DNA from: Phycisphaeraceae bacterium
GTDB taxonomy: Bacteria > Planctomycetota > Phycisphaerae > Phycisphaerales > Phycisphaeraceae
Assembly: GCA_020831765.1 (NCBI GenBank)
Contig: JAFIFY010000158.1
Span: forward strand, 1 to 46,722
Length of the DNA stretch: 46,722 nucleotides
Direction of reading: 5' to 3'
The notes beneath the pieces are model-generated. The model saw only the letters and a list, made by a program, of their open reading frames with translations. It did no database searches and was not told where the DNA came from. Positions 1 through 9,104 of the stretch are shown piece by piece. Each line of letters opens with the position of its first letter. The stretch's first letter is position 1. A program made the position numbers and the translations under genes.

Positions 1-270
1 CTCAAACGCCATCGGCGTTTTCACATGCACTTTATTCCTACAAGTAGTTCGTGGCTGAATCTCATCGAACGCTGGTTCGGCCGCATCACCCAGGACCGTA
101 TTCGACGCGGAGCCTTCCGCAGTGTGCCGCAACTGATCGAAACCATCAACCAATACATCGATACGAACAATGCGAATCCCAAGCCGCTGGTCTGGACCGC
201 GACAACCGAAAAGATTCTCGCCAAAGTCAGCCGCGCTCGCGATGTCCTGGATAATGGGCCAACAGCGTGA
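1..270 (+). mobile_element. 3' part of an IS630-type DDE transposase, cut by window start
   Basis: The reading frame is open from base 1, so the gene begins outside the window; about 89 C-terminal residues are visible. The stretch FIPTSSSWLNLIERWF is the usual C-terminal block of IS630/Tc1-type DDE transposases, where the last acidic catalytic residue is the Glu before RWF. It is followed by the typical tail with an INQYIDTNN-like helix. The enzyme would cut and join DNA at TA targets. The frame stops at 270. Just downstream lies CTCACTACAGTAGTA, which could be the element's right end, but the left end is not in view, so terminal repeats cannot be confirmed. Whether the element is intact is unknown. 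Confidence 0.8.
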
Positions 271-375
271 CTCACTACAGTAGTACGACCCTCGATCCAC
301 GGACGGCGATCCGCGGGCGGCGCATAGGACAGCTCTGATTCCGGGCGCACCCTCGATCCGGTGGCCGGGCGGTGC

Positions 376-615
376 TCAGCGGCGCAGCGGTCCGAGGGCG
401 ATGTGCGCTGCCAGTTCACGAATCTTGTAGAACAGCTTCTGCGACATCGCCGTCACTTCATCGTGAAGCTGATGCACCATTTCATCATCCAGCTCGATTT
501 CCGGAACCTCCTCAAGCGCCTTGATCACGGCCAGGGCCTTGTAGGAAACGTCGATGTACGGTTCGGTCCGGGAAGAATGAGCGGCAACGTCGAGGCCAGC
601 ACTACGATCAGCCAT
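376..615 (-). CDS. Small hypothetical protein (79 aa)
   Basis: I do not recognise this protein. The frame could start from TTG at 642, but the ATG at 615 is preferred because a GGA-containing purine patch lies about ten bases upstream. The product is 79 residues, acidic in the middle (LEEVPEIELDDEMVHQLHDEV) and probably mostly helical. It has no cysteine, signal peptide or membrane segment. It stands alone between the transposase remnant and the short-chain dehydrogenase. Its composition looks like a real protein rather than a shadow frame, but no function can be given. Confidence 0.5.
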   Translation of the reverse strand: MADRSAGLDVAAHSSRTEPYIDVSYKALAVIKALEEVPEIELDDEMVHQLHDEVTAMSQKLFYKIRELAAHIALGPLRR

Positions 616-940
616 TTTCGGTATTCCTGAATAAAGGGACAAAGTTCGTTGCGCCCGAAGGCGATGTCGTGGTCGGTTCTACGCATGACCCTGATCGGGT
701 GGAGGCTTACCCCGGCGGTTCACTTCATGGAGCCGGAGCGCCGGTCCATCGTGTCTTGGCCAGCGCGATGCCTGGCCGCGCCGCGGGACTTTGCCAGAGC
801 CGACCAACCAGTTATTTTTTCGGCCGGTTCCTGAAAGTCACTGCAATTTCAACGCACGCGGCGGGGGCGAACATCGGAACGACTCGAGTTCGCGCATTCG
901 CTAAACCCCCCATTTTGCCCGAATTCCAGGATTCGTCAAT
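616..940. other. Intergenic stretch without recognised feature
   Basis: About 325 bases between the small unknown gene and the dehydrogenase. Several short open frames exist here but none has a convincing start, a recognisable sequence, or the base composition of the neighbouring genes. I see no tRNA, terminator or clear promoter. Confidence 0.4.
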
Positions 941-1798
941 TCAGCACAGCCGCCTTCGGATCGCGGCGTCCCGAATCCGGTCGGGAATGATGTTCAGCAA
1001 CCGGATCATCATCCCCACACCGCGGCCGACCGGGTAGCGTGAGCGGGGCCGGCGAGCGGTCAGGGCATGAACCACCGCCCGGCTGACCTTCTCCGGCGCG
1101 TCGGCCCCGGCTGCCGATCGATCAACCTCCCGGCCGACCCGTTCCAGCATTCGACCGTAGTAAGCCAGGGCTTCCGGTGAGGCGTCCTTGAGCCATCGGT
1201 CCCGGGTACCCAGCGATTTTCGCCAGAGGGGCGTGCTGATCGGGCCCGGCTCCAACAGGCTGACGAAGATGCCCGCCTCGTGCAGCTCGACCCGGAGGCT
1301 GTCGGACAGGGCTTCGAGGGCGAACTTGCTCATCGCATAGGGGCCAAGCAGGGGCGCGGCGACCCGCCCGCTGATCGAACCGATGTTGACGATTCTCCCT
1401 TTTTCTCGACGCAAGAGCGGCAGGCAGGCCTGAGTCACGCCCAGCAGACCCACCACATTGACCTCGAACTGTTGGCGAAGCTCATCGAGGTCGATGTGTT
1501 CCAGTGGGCCGGCGACGACGATGCCGGCGTTATTCACCAGGCCTTTCAAGCCGGAGAGTCCCCGATCGGTGAGCCACGCCTTGATTTGGGTTACGGCCCG
1601 CCTTCGGGAATCATCGCTGGTGACATCCAGGTCGAACCAGCCCACTCGCTGACTCAATGGGCCACAGGCGGTGGCCGCGACTTTCGAATCCCTCGCCGTC
1701 GCCGCGATATGCCATCCCATCCCGTCCAGACACCGCACCAGGTGTTGCCCGATGCCGCTGGAGCATCCTGTTATCAACGCGGCGGGCGGTTCTGGCAC
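941..1798 (-). CDS. SDR family NAD(P)-dependent oxidoreductase
   Basis: This is a classical short-chain dehydrogenase/reductase of 285 residues. The cofactor-binding motif TGCSSGIG lies near residues 10-17, NNAG near residue 90, the catalytic Ser in the NIGSISG strand near residue 140, and the active-site YAMSK (YxxxK) near residue 155. The order and spacing are those of the classical SDR family, so oxidation or reduction of a hydroxyl/carbonyl using NAD(P)(H) is expected. The substrate cannot be read from the sequence. The long C-terminal part after the active site resembles SDRs acting on hydrophobic or retinol/steroid-like substrates, which is only a guess. It is a single gene, cytoplasmic, with no signal peptide. 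Confidence 0.9.
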   Translation of the reverse strand: MPEPPAALITGCSSGIGQHLVRCLDGMGWHIAATARDSKVAATACGPLSQRVGWFDLDVTSDDSRRRAVTQIKAWLTDRGLSGLKGLVNNAGIVVAGPLEHIDLDELRQQFEVNVVGLLGVTQACLPLLRREKGRIVNIGSISGRVAAPLLGPYAMSKFALEALSDSLRVELHEAGIFVSLLEPGPISTPLWRKSLGTRDRWLKDASPEALAYYGRMLERVGREVDRSAAGADAPEKVSRAVVHALTARRPRSRYPVGRGVGMMIRLLNIIPDRIRDAAIRRRLC

Positions 1799-1917
1799 CT
1801 TCCTGGCTCCTGATTCAAGTGGGTAAACCCGCCCAACAGGCTACCTTCGCCAAGCGGTGACGTGAACCCGCGGTCGGCATGCGCTGACCAGCAGGCCGTG
1901 AAATGTGGAAAAAGCCA

Positions 1918-2796
1918 TCAGCGCCGAGCATCATCCCCGCGATGCGCGGGAACCGAAAACCGCACCCGGTGATCCATTTCGCCGGCTCTGATCGTTGCCG
2001 CGACCTGCCCACGCTGAAGGTTGAGCGTGCCCTCAATCCGCCCGGACTCGCGATGACGGGCATCGAACAACATGCCGCTGAAGGGGATATCGCTTGCGGC
2101 GGTCATGCCCGCCGTCGCCTCCCATCGGAGTTCCTCGACACGCAGCAGGCCGCCGTACTCGCGTTCGCTCCAGTCGCGTATCTCCGCCTGCAGCCCGCTG
2201 ATGACCTGACTGTCCACCCGCCGGATCTGATCGCGGATGCTCGCGCTTTGGCCCAGCGTATTGATCGCCTGGTAGATCGCCAGTCCTCCAAAGCTGACCA
2301 GGGCCACGATCATGGCCAGACGAAAAACCGGCGGGCGGGACTGTTTCGAGGCTTTTCGTGATGAAGGCCCCATATCCCCCTGCGTGGATGATGCACGGCC
2401 AGCGCTGGTCAACGCCGCCAGGGGTCCGTGATCGTGCTCATCATCCTGACTGAGTAGTTCATGGCCGCTCGTGCTTCCCGGTTCGGTGGCCAGTTCATAG
2501 GTGCCGTGGTCGGCCGGCTCCCGCTTTGCGGCGGCATCGTCATCCTGGCCCGGAAGCTCGGTCATCAGCCGAGTCTCCACCAATTCCAGCTTCACTTCAT
2601 CATCATCCGGCGGTCGCACCAGTGAGCTGTCCCAGAGTGATGGCACACTCACCCAGTCACCGCATTTGCGGCAACGGAAAGACTTTCCGGCATGGACCTG
2701 CTTTACGCGATACTGCGACCGGCAGGTGCAGGTGACGACAAGCTGTTCGCTTGATCGGCCATTGGGATGTTTGGGCATGGTGTTGATGCTCATCAT
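1918..2796 (-). CDS. Membrane-anchored protein with N-terminal zinc-finger-like motif
   Basis: The protein has 292 residues from the ATG at 2796; another ATG at 2778 is possible, and neither has a strong ribosome-binding site. Near residues 23-47 there is a CxC...CRKC arrangement (CTC, then about 15 residues, then CRKC). It resembles the small MJ0042-type zinc fingers at the N-terminus of many planctomycete membrane proteins. An acidic, low-complexity linker follows, then one hydrophobic segment (residues about 155-178, FRLAMIVALVSFGGLAIYQAI) and a C-terminal domain of about 110 residues with no recognised family. A cytoplasmic zinc finger and an outer C-terminal domain are inferred. It is not in an obvious operon. 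Confidence 0.65.
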   Translation of the reverse strand: MMSINTMPKHPNGRSSEQLVVTCTCRSQYRVKQVHAGKSFRCRKCGDWVSVPSLWDSSLVRPPDDDEVKLELVETRLMTELPGQDDDAAAKREPADHGTYELATEPGSTSGHELLSQDDEHDHGPLAALTSAGRASSTQGDMGPSSRKASKQSRPPVFRLAMIVALVSFGGLAIYQAINTLGQSASIRDQIRRVDSQVISGLQAEIRDWSEREYGGLLRVEELRWEATAGMTAASDIPFSGMLFDARHRESGRIEGTLNLQRGQVAATIRAGEMDHRVRFSVPAHRGDDARR

Positions 2797-3001
2797 ATCG
2801 GCCCGCCGAGGTCAAATGATCATCGGCGCTCTCCGCGGGCCCGCGGCAATCCATCTCGCTTTTCACGGGGATGGAGCGAGAAGCGGGTTCATCGCCGCTT
2901 CATCGACTGCCGCTAACTGGATATTTCGGTATAACACACACTGCGGGTTGATCTTATCCTAACCAAGCATCCTCACAAAGTCCCTTGCGACCCTCCCGGC
3001 G

Positions 3002-3400
3002 ATGTCCAGTTCACGCCCTTCCAAACTGCGGTTTCCCGCCTCCATGCGCATGAGCGGTGCATTGGCCTTTGCCCGCGTCTTTAGGCGCGGCAAACGTCGG
3101 CTGGCGGGCCCATTACACTTCTTTGCCCTTCCGAATGATAAGGCGTACGTACGAATCGGGCTATCGGTTTCACGTCGCGTCGGCTCGGCCGTTGAGCGTC
3201 ATCGAATCAAGCGGCTCCTGCGCGAGGCACTGAGGCTGGACCAGCATGTTCTGCCGTCGGGCTACGATGTCATTGTCAAGGTCCGCCCGCACCAGGCTTT
3301 GAGCCTGGAGGAGTATCAGGCATTGTTCCGCCGCGCTTTGGAGCAACTTGATGCTCAGTGGCGTCGGGCCTCCGATTCTGGGCGCGGGGATCGTGCATGA
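3002..3400 (+). CDS. rnpA: Ribonuclease P protein component
   Basis: RnpA is the small basic protein subunit of RNase P, which helps the catalytic RNA remove 5' leaders from pre-tRNAs. The 132-residue product has the family hallmarks: a start of RxxxFxxVFRRGKR type, the central IGLSVSRRVGSAV strand-helix, and the conserved helix ERHRIKRLLREAL, equivalent to the RNR motif. The length is normal to slightly long, with about 12 extra residues at each end. The stop codon overlaps the start of yidD (ATGA at 3397-3400), so the two are probably translationally coupled. The usual upstream neighbour rpmH is not present in the 205 bases before it. Confidence 0.95.
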   Translation: MSSSRPSKLRFPASMRMSGALAFARVFRRGKRRLAGPLHFFALPNDKAYVRIGLSVSRRVGSAVERHRIKRLLREALRLDQHVLPSGYDVIVKVRPHQALSLEEYQALFRRALEQLDAQWRRASDSGRGDRA

Positions 3401-3753
3401 ACCCAACAAGACCCGCTCAACCCGACCATGCGGCACAACGGGCCTCGGATAAGGCACCCGAAACGGCGATCGGCCAAACCGACGGGATGGATCACGTGGG
3501 CCGTTGCGGGACGGATCCCTTACTGGTCCGGGGAGTTCGCACGTTGGGCGTGTGGACGGTGCTCGTCATCGTCTGGGGTTATCGCTTCACACTGGGGCCG
3601 TTCATCGGTGGGTACTGCCGATTTGTGCCGTCGTGCAGCCAGTACATGCTCGATGCCACCAGAAAATACGGACCTGTTCGCGGTGTGATCAAGGGGGTCG
3701 GACGAATTCTTCGCTGCCATCCATGGGGCGGGCAGGGCCATGACCCTGCTTGA
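3397..3753 (+). CDS. yidD: Membrane protein insertion efficiency factor YidD
   Basis: YidD is a small inner-membrane-associated protein that assists YidC-mediated insertion of membrane proteins. The diagnostic block is present: a short hydrophobic helix, then GYRFTLGPFIGGYCRFVPSC, then CSQYMLDATRKYG, and the end motif RILRCHPWGGQGHDP. The three cysteine positions and the HPW motif match the family. The start at 3397 is chosen because its ATG overlaps the rnpA stop; an in-frame start at 3358 lies inside rnpA. That gives 118 residues, with a polar N-terminal extension of about 45 residues before the core. The yidC gene, often next in this cluster, is absent; recQ converges from the other strand 18 bases downstream. 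Confidence 0.93.
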   Translation: MNPTRPAQPDHAAQRASDKAPETAIGQTDGMDHVGRCGTDPLLVRGVRTLGVWTVLVIVWGYRFTLGPFIGGYCRFVPSCSQYMLDATRKYGPVRGVIKGVGRILRCHPWGGQGHDPA

Positions 3754-3771
3754 TACCGCATTTCGGGTAGT

Positions 3772-5655
3772 TCAAGGCTCCTCATCCAGCAGCACATCCA
3801 GAACCTGCTCGCCGTACCGCTTGAGTTTCTGCTTGCCCACGCCATGGATACCGGCCAGTTCATCCAGCGATCGGGGTTGAGCCATGACAATCTCGGCCAG
3901 CGTCCGATCGTGGAAGATCACATAGGGCGGCACGTTCTGGGCGCGGGCGATCTTCAGGCGGGCTTCCTTAAGCCGATCGAAAAGCCGGCGCTGCGAAGCG
4001 GATTGAAGTGCCTCGATGGCGGCGGGGGGCTTTTCGGCCGACTCATGACGTGATCGGTCCCCGGCTATCCGCCTGTTCGGCGGTTTCGCGGCGATCCGCA
4101 TTTCAAAACGCCGTTCGCCTCGGAGCAACGGAATCGATTCGGCGGTGAGTTTCAACACGCCGAACTCGGGGTCCGCGCGAAGGTGACCCGACACGACAAG
4201 CTGGCGAAGGAGCATGATCCACTCACGGCGGGAGCGGTCTTTGCCGATTCCGAAAGTCGAGAGCAGGTGGTGTCGGTTGTGGAGAATTCGTTCGTTCTCA
4301 ACACCCAGCAATACATCGGCGAGGTAGCCGGCACCGAAGGTCTGGTCGGTGCGGTAGATGCATGAGAGCGCCTTACGCGCCATTTCCGTGCCATCAATCC
4401 GTTCCGGCGGTGACGAGCAGGTGTCGCACCCATTGCATCGCCCGCCGTGCGATTCGCCGAAATATTCCAGCAGCACCTTGCGGCGACAGACGGCCGATTC
4501 GCAGTAGGTCAGCATCGCCTGAAGCTTGGCGCGTTCGATGCGCTTCTGCTCCGGCGGCGCTTCGGAGCGTTCGATGAACTGCTGATGCACCACCGCATCG
4601 GCGTAGCCATAGGTCATCCAGGCGTTGGCCGGCAATCCATCGCGTCCGGCACGCCCGGTTTCCTGGTAATACGCTTCCACGCTGCGGGGCAGGTCGAGGT
4701 GGGCCACGAACCGAACGTCCGGCTTATCGATGCCCATGCCAAAGGCGATGGTGGCGACCACGATCACGGAATCCTCCTGGCGGAACCGGTCCTGGTGGGC
4801 TCTGCGCGCGGCGGCATCCATGCCCGCGTGGTAAGGCACCGCGCTCAGGCCCTGGGTGCCCAACCAGGCCGCCGTCTCATCCACCTTCCGCCGCGACAGG
4901 CAGTAAACGATGCCCGAGTCGCCGGAGTGTTCGCCTTTGAGAAAATCAAGGAGTTGCTTCCGAGGGTTGAGCTTTTCCACAACCCGGTAGTGGATATTGG
5001 GCCGGTCAAAACCGCTGATGAACTGCTTCGCTCCGGTAAGGTCAAGCCTGGTGAGGATATCTTCGCGGGTGGTCGAATCGGCCGTGGCGGTCAGCGCCAG
5101 CCTCGGAACCGTGCCAAAGTGCTCACCCAAGCGACCCAGTTGCAGATACTCAGGCCTGAAATCGTGGCCCCATCGCGAGATGCAGTGCGCTTCATCCACG
5201 GCGATCAGGGCCAGATTCACGCGGCTGAGCAATTCAAGCGTGCGGGGCTGCATCAGCCGCTCCGGGGCGATGTACAGTAAGTCCAGCTCGCCCCGACAAG
5301 CGGCGGATTCGACCTCTCGAATCCCGGACAGGGTCAGCGTCGAGTTGATAAACTCCGCTCGGACACCAAGTTGCCTCAGTGCGCTGACCTGGTCCTGCAT
5401 CAGCGCGATCAGTGGGGAAACGACAAGCCCCACGCCACGCCGGACAATCGCCGGAATCTGAAAGCACAGGCTCTTGCCCCCTCCGGTGGGCATCACCACC
5501 AGACAGTCACCCCCTTGGATGATGTGCTCGATCACATCTGCCTGCCGCCCCCGAAAACTCCGATATCCGAACACCTCACGCAGCACACGAAGTGCCGCCT
5601 CGTCACCACCCGGTCGTCCAGAACTAACATGCCGGTCCGAATCCATCGGTCCCAT
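3772..5655 (-). CDS. recQ: ATP-dependent DNA helicase RecQ
   Basis: RecQ is a 3'-5' superfamily 2 DNA helicase acting in recombination and fork repair. Seen from the ATG at 5655 (627 aa): Walker A TGGGKS near residue 57, DEAH box followed by CISRWGHDF near residue 150 (the RecQ aromatic loop), the second RecA-like domain with [10 protein letters not shown], and a zinc-binding RQC segment with four cysteines (CESAVCRR...CNGCDTC). A C-terminal HRDC domain ends in the helix-hairpin-helix-like [14 protein letters not shown]. Length is typical. The frame stays open to an ATG at 5742, adding a proline-rich stretch, and 5646 is also possible; none has a clear ribosome-binding site. It converges with yidD and diverges from the nuo operon. 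Confidence 0.95.
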   Translation of the reverse strand: MGPMDSDRHVSSGRPGGDEAALRVLREVFGYRSFRGRQADVIEHIIQGGDCLVVMPTGGGKSLCFQIPAIVRRGVGLVVSPLIALMQDQVSALRQLGVRAEFINSTLTLSGIREVESAACRGELDLLYIAPERLMQPRTLELLSRVNLALIAVDEAHCISRWGHDFRPEYLQLGRLGEHFGTVPRLALTATADSTTREDILTRLDLTGAKQFISGFDRPNIHYRVVEKLNPRKQLLDFLKGEHSGDSGIVYCLSRRKVDETAAWLGTQGLSAVPYHAGMDAAARRAHQDRFRQEDSVIVVATIAFGMGIDKPDVRFVAHLDLPRSVEAYYQETGRAGRDGLPANAWMTYGYADAVVHQQFIERSEAPPEQKRIERAKLQAMLTYCESAVCRRKVLLEYFGESHGGRCNGCDTCSSPPERIDGTEMARKALSCIYRTDQTFGAGYLADVLLGVENERILHNRHHLLSTFGIGKDRSRREWIMLLRQLVVSGHLRADPEFGVLKLTAESIPLLRGERRFEMRIAAKPPNRRIAGDRSRHESAEKPPAAIEALQSASQRRLFDRLKEARLKIARAQNVPPYVIFHDRTLAEIVMAQPRSLDELAGIHGVGKQKLKRYGEQVLDVLLDEEP

Positions 5656-5812
5656 TATGCCAATCGGTGTGCCCAACGTCGGAGGCTTGGGCAAGCGTGT
5701 CTCAACTGGCCTTGGGGGGCGCGGCGGGGGCCGCCAATCCATGCGTCGCGAAAAGCCACCTTCAGGCCACCGAACTCGTCCCGATCAGGCGGACGGTCAC
5801 GCTTCCATGCTG

Positions 5813-5841
5813 TTGAATGTAAAAGCGTTGCGGGCTATTCT
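5813..5841 (+). promoter_or_regulatory. Candidate sigma70-type promoter for nuoJKLMN
   Basis: TTGAAT at 5813-5818 and TATTCT at 5836-5841 are separated by 17 bases, the ideal spacing; each hexamer matches four of six consensus bases. It lies about 36 bases before the nuoJ start in the gap between divergent recQ and nuoJ. This is a pattern match only. Confidence 0.4.
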
Positions 5842-5876
5842 GTCACCTCGACCACGAGGCCGGTAAGGTAGATCGG

Positions 5877-6455
5877 TTGCTCCTACTGCATGTTCAAACT
5901 GTCGGGTCATCGGAAGGCTGGGTTACCCTGGTCCTGTTTTATCTCTTTGCCGCGCTGTCGGGTGTTTCGGCCTGGGCATTGGTGCTCAGCCCCAACATCA
6001 TCCGCATGGCCGTGTATCTGATGCTGACGCTGGCGGGGGTCGCGGGCATCTATTTTCTTCTTGGGGCTGAACTTCTGGCCGCCGTTCAGTTGATCGTGTA
6101 CGTCGGGGGCGTCCTGATCCTGATCATCTTCGGCGTGATGCTGACCAGCCGGAACCCTTACCTGAACGTAGCCCCGCGAGGCGGGGAAATGGCCTTGGGG
6201 CTGGTGCTGGCGACCGTGCTTGCCGTCTTGCTGGCGGTTGCCGTACTGGCCGCAGGCCTGCCCGAAGCCGCCGCCGCGGCCCCGGATGATGATCGGTATG
6301 CCGTCCGCTGGATCGGCGCGCTTCTGTTGAGCCGGCATCTGATCGCGTTTGAAGTCGCGGCGGTGATTCTGCTGATCGTGATGATCGGGGCCGGCTATCT
6401 TGTCCGGCGCCGCATCAAGGCCAACCAAGCCGGGGCCACGGAAGGACGGTCTTGA
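5877..6455 (+). CDS. nuoJ: NADH-quinone oxidoreductase subunit J
   Basis: NuoJ is a membrane subunit of respiratory complex I, lying between the quinone-binding module and the antiporter-like subunits. The 192-residue product has five hydrophobic segments and the typical family stretch MAVYLMLTLAGVAGIYFLLG followed by ELLAAVQLIVYVGGVLILIIFGVML, including the conserved VYVGG/GGV region. The start is TTG at 5877, the first possible start after an in-frame TAA at 5820, with AAGG about nine bases upstream. No ATG is available before the first membrane helix. It is the first gene of the nuoJKLMN block, and the peripheral-arm genes nuoA-I are not in the window. Confidence 0.92.
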   Translation: MLLLHVQTVGSSEGWVTLVLFYLFAALSGVSAWALVLSPNIIRMAVYLMLTLAGVAGIYFLLGAELLAAVQLIVYVGGVLILIIFGVMLTSRNPYLNVAPRGGEMALGLVLATVLAVLLAVAVLAAGLPEAAAAAPDDDRYAVRWIGALLLSRHLIAFEVAAVILLIVMIGAGYLVRRRIKANQAGATEGRS

Positions 6456-6461
6456 CCTCGG

Positions 6462-6794
6462 ATGATGATCGGTCTGGCCCATTTCGTGATCCTTTCGGCG
6501 ATTCTGGCCGCCGCGGGAATCGCCGTGATGCTGACCCGGCGAAACGCCTTGGGCATCCTGATCGGTGTTGAACTGCTGCTCAACGCCGGTGGGATCAATT
6601 TCGTGGCGTTCAATCGGCTGGCCCACGTCGGCACCGCGCCCGATGGGGCGCCGCTGATGGATGGGGTGGTCTTCACGTTTTTCATCATTGTCCTTGCCGC
6701 CGCCGAGGCGGCCGTGGCACTGGCCATATTCCTGAATTACTACAACACCTTCCGCTCGATCGATGTCGATCGAGCCAGTGAACTCAAAGGCTGA
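6462..6794 (+). CDS. nuoK: NADH-quinone oxidoreductase subunit K
   Basis: NuoK is a small membrane subunit of complex I with three transmembrane helices that forms part of the proton path. The 110-residue protein shows both signature acidic residues inside helices: Glu in LIGVELLLNAGGINF (second helix) and Glu in LAAAEAAVALAIFL (third helix). Length is the family norm. The start at 6462 is the first of two adjacent ATG codons, six bases after the nuoJ stop, so the pair is surely co-transcribed. A ten-residue charged tail follows the third helix. Confidence 0.95.
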   Translation: MMIGLAHFVILSAILAAAGIAVMLTRRNALGILIGVELLLNAGGINFVAFNRLAHVGTAPDGAPLMDGVVFTFFIIVLAAAEAAVALAIFLNYYNTFRSIDVDRASELKG

Positions 6795-6818
6795 AGCACG
6801 GGCCGAGCACGCTGATTC

Positions 6819-9104
6819 ATGGACGAAACGATTCTCACACTCCTGGTCCTCGCCATGCTGATGCCGCTGGCCGGCACCGTGCTCTTGCTCTGCGCCGGCC
6901 GGATGATCGGTGATCGGGCAGGCTGGGTGGCCACGTCGCTATTGGGGTTCTCCTTTCTGTGTTGTGTGACGATCTGGGGGATGTGGCCGGATCGAGGTCA
7001 CCGGGTACTGGCCCTTTACAACTGGTTGCCGATCACCGCCGACGGCGCCGGCTTTCTTGAAGTGGGATTGTTTCTGGACAGCCTGGGCGTCGCGATGATG
7101 GCGATGGTCAGTGGCATCGCCGCCCTGGTTCACCTTTACAGCATCGGCTACATGCGGGGTGATCCCCGTTATACGCGCTTCTTCGCCTATCTTTCCCTGT
7201 TCACCTTTTCGATGATGGGCATTGTCATCAGCCCATCCCTGATCCAACTGCTGGTCTTCTGGGAACTGGTCGGCTTGACCAGCTATCTGCTGATCGGGTT
7301 CTGGTACGAGAAGCGCGCTCCCCAGCTTGCCTGCCGCAAGGCGTTCATCATGAATCGCGTGGGTGATGCCGGTTTTCTGATCGGCTTGGGCATTCTCTTC
7401 GCCCAGCTTGGTGGGCATCTGCTGCTTCCGGCGACCGAAGGCATGCTGATGGCCGACGGGAACCATATCAAGTCCATGATCGGCGCCCTGGCCGCGACGG
7501 AGGCGGCCGGTCAGGTCGCCTCCAGCCATGCGGGGCTCAATGACTGGCTTGGACTGGGTTCGACCGGGTGGCTGTCCCTGGCGGGGCTGGGGCTTTTCTG
7601 CGGCGCGGTGGGCAAGAGCGCGCAGTTTCCACTCCATACGTGGCTGCCCGATGCCATGGAGGGACCGACACCCGTTTCATCGATCGTCCATTCGGCGACC
7701 ATGGTGGCCGCCGGTGTGTTCCTCACGGCTCGTATCTATCCGATCCTCACGCCCGAGGCGCGGCTGGTCATCGCCTCGATCGGGTTGATCACGCTGGTGA
7801 TGGCGGCGCTGATGGCGCTGGTGATGACCGACATCAAACGGGTGCTGGCGTATTCGACGCTGTCGCAACTGGGCTACATGGTCGTGGCCCTGGGCGTGGG
7901 CGCATGGGGATATGCGCTCTTTCATCTGATCACCCACGCGTTTTTCAAGTGCTGCCTGTTCCAGTGCGCCGGCTCGGTGATCCACGCCGCCCACCACGAG
8001 CAGGACATGCGGCGATATGGTGGCCTGGGCCGGAAAATGCCCTGGACCGCGGCGGCGTTTGGCATTTGCGTTCTGGCGATTTCGGGCGCGGCGATTCCGC
8101 TGACGACGCTGGGGCTGAGCGGGTTTTATTCCAAGGATGGCATCATCGCCGGCGCCTTCAACTTCGGCTTTGGAATCAGCGGTCAATGGGCCCCGGGTTG
8201 GCTCTTCTGGTTCCTGCCCCTGCTGGTCGCATACCTCACGCCGCTGTACATGGCCCGCGCCTTCGCGTTGACATTCATGGGTCGGCCACGCGTTGAATCA
8301 GTTCATCAGCACGCCCATGAAGCGCCGCCAAGCATGCTGATTCCGCAATTGGCCCTGGCGGTCATGGCGATCATCTCCGGGTGGATGCTCTGGAAGCCGA
8401 TGATCGAGGCAAGCCAGCCCGTGATGCAGGTCATGGGTATTCAGAGCTTCGCATGGCTCCATGAGCCGGGGAATCCGGGGATGAAGGCGGCTCATGCGTG
8501 GCTGCTGCAAGGTGCTGGATGGATCATTCCTCTGGCATTCGGATTGTGGTGGTATCGCGATGGATTGGGCCGCGCATCGCGCGTCGCCGAGTCGTGGGCG
8601 GTTCGTCCCATTCACCGGGCGCTGCTGAACAAGCTTTATTTCGATGTGGTTTATGACCGGTTGATCAGCGGCATGGTGGTTGCCCAGTCACGGATTTTGG
8701 ACTGGATCGACCGCCGGATCGTGGATGGGTTGGTGAACCGCACGGCGCATCTGGGTTCGGACCTTGCGACGGCGACGGGTCGGTTCGATCGCGATGTGAT
8801 TGATCGGTCGCTGGATGGCGCCGCCGAGTCGGTGTTGCAGGCCGGCGGTGTTCTGCGAACGACGCAGGCGGGTCGTGTCCGCATTTATGTGCTTGGAATC
8901 TTTGTGGCCATCCTGCTGGTCCTTATTGTGGTTCTGGCGTCGTTTCTTCCGATCTGGCGGGCGAGCGCTCCGTCCGCCGCGGCGACGGGACGTCCGGTGA
9001 TCTGGACGTTTGAATCCGACTTTGTTTCCGGCCATCGCCATGCTTCCGGCTCGCTTGGCGATTCAATCCCATTCTCAGCCAAGGAGGAGTCCATCAACCC
9101 ATGA
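6819..9104 (+). CDS. nuoL: NADH-quinone oxidoreductase subunit L
   Basis: NuoL is the distal antiporter-like subunit of complex I; its long lateral helix braces the membrane arm. The 761-residue protein has the Mrp/Nuo proton-channel core: FWELVGLTSYLLIGFWYEK near residue 150 and VGKSAQFPLHTWLPDAMEGP at about 265-285 with the conserved Lys and His. The essential broken helix around VHSATMVAAGVFL follows. The C-terminal lateral helix and an anchoring helix near residue 700 (IFVAILLVLIVVLASFLPIW) are seen. It is longer than many homologues (about 610-670) because of an extended, polar C-terminus. The stop overlaps the nuoM start (ATGA), and the nuoM ribosome-binding site AAGGAGGAG lies inside the nuoL end. 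Confidence 0.96.
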   Translation: MDETILTLLVLAMLMPLAGTVLLLCAGRMIGDRAGWVATSLLGFSFLCCVTIWGMWPDRGHRVLALYNWLPITADGAGFLEVGLFLDSLGVAMMAMVSGIAALVHLYSIGYMRGDPRYTRFFAYLSLFTFSMMGIVISPSLIQLLVFWELVGLTSYLLIGFWYEKRAPQLACRKAFIMNRVGDAGFLIGLGILFAQLGGHLLLPATEGMLMADGNHIKSMIGALAATEAAGQVASSHAGLNDWLGLGSTGWLSLAGLGLFCGAVGKSAQFPLHTWLPDAMEGPTPVSSIVHSATMVAAGVFLTARIYPILTPEARLVIASIGLITLVMAALMALVMTDIKRVLAYSTLSQLGYMVVALGVGAWGYALFHLITHAFFKCCLFQCAGSVIHAAHHEQDMRRYGGLGRKMPWTAAAFGICVLAISGAAIPLTTLGLSGFYSKDGIIAGAFNFGFGISGQWAPGWLFWFLPLLVAYLTPLYMARAFALTFMGRPRVESVHQHAHEAPPSMLIPQLALAVMAIISGWMLWKPMIEASQPVMQVMGIQSFAWLHEPGNPGMKAAHAWLLQGAGWIIPLAFGLWWYRDGLGRASRVAESWAVRPIHRALLNKLYFDVVYDRLISGMVVAQSRILDWIDRRIVDGLVNRTAHLGSDLATATGRFDRDVIDRSLDGAAESVLQAGGVLRTTQAGRVRIYVLGIFVAILLVLIVVLASFLPIWRASAPSAAATGRPVIWTFESDFVSGHRHASGSLGDSIPFSAKEESINP

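Noticed and set aside
290-365. Short direct repeat ACCCTCGATCC next to the transposase
   Set aside because: Two copies of about eleven bases 60 bases apart could be target-site or element-end sequence, but the other end of the element is outside the window and the length is compatible with chance.
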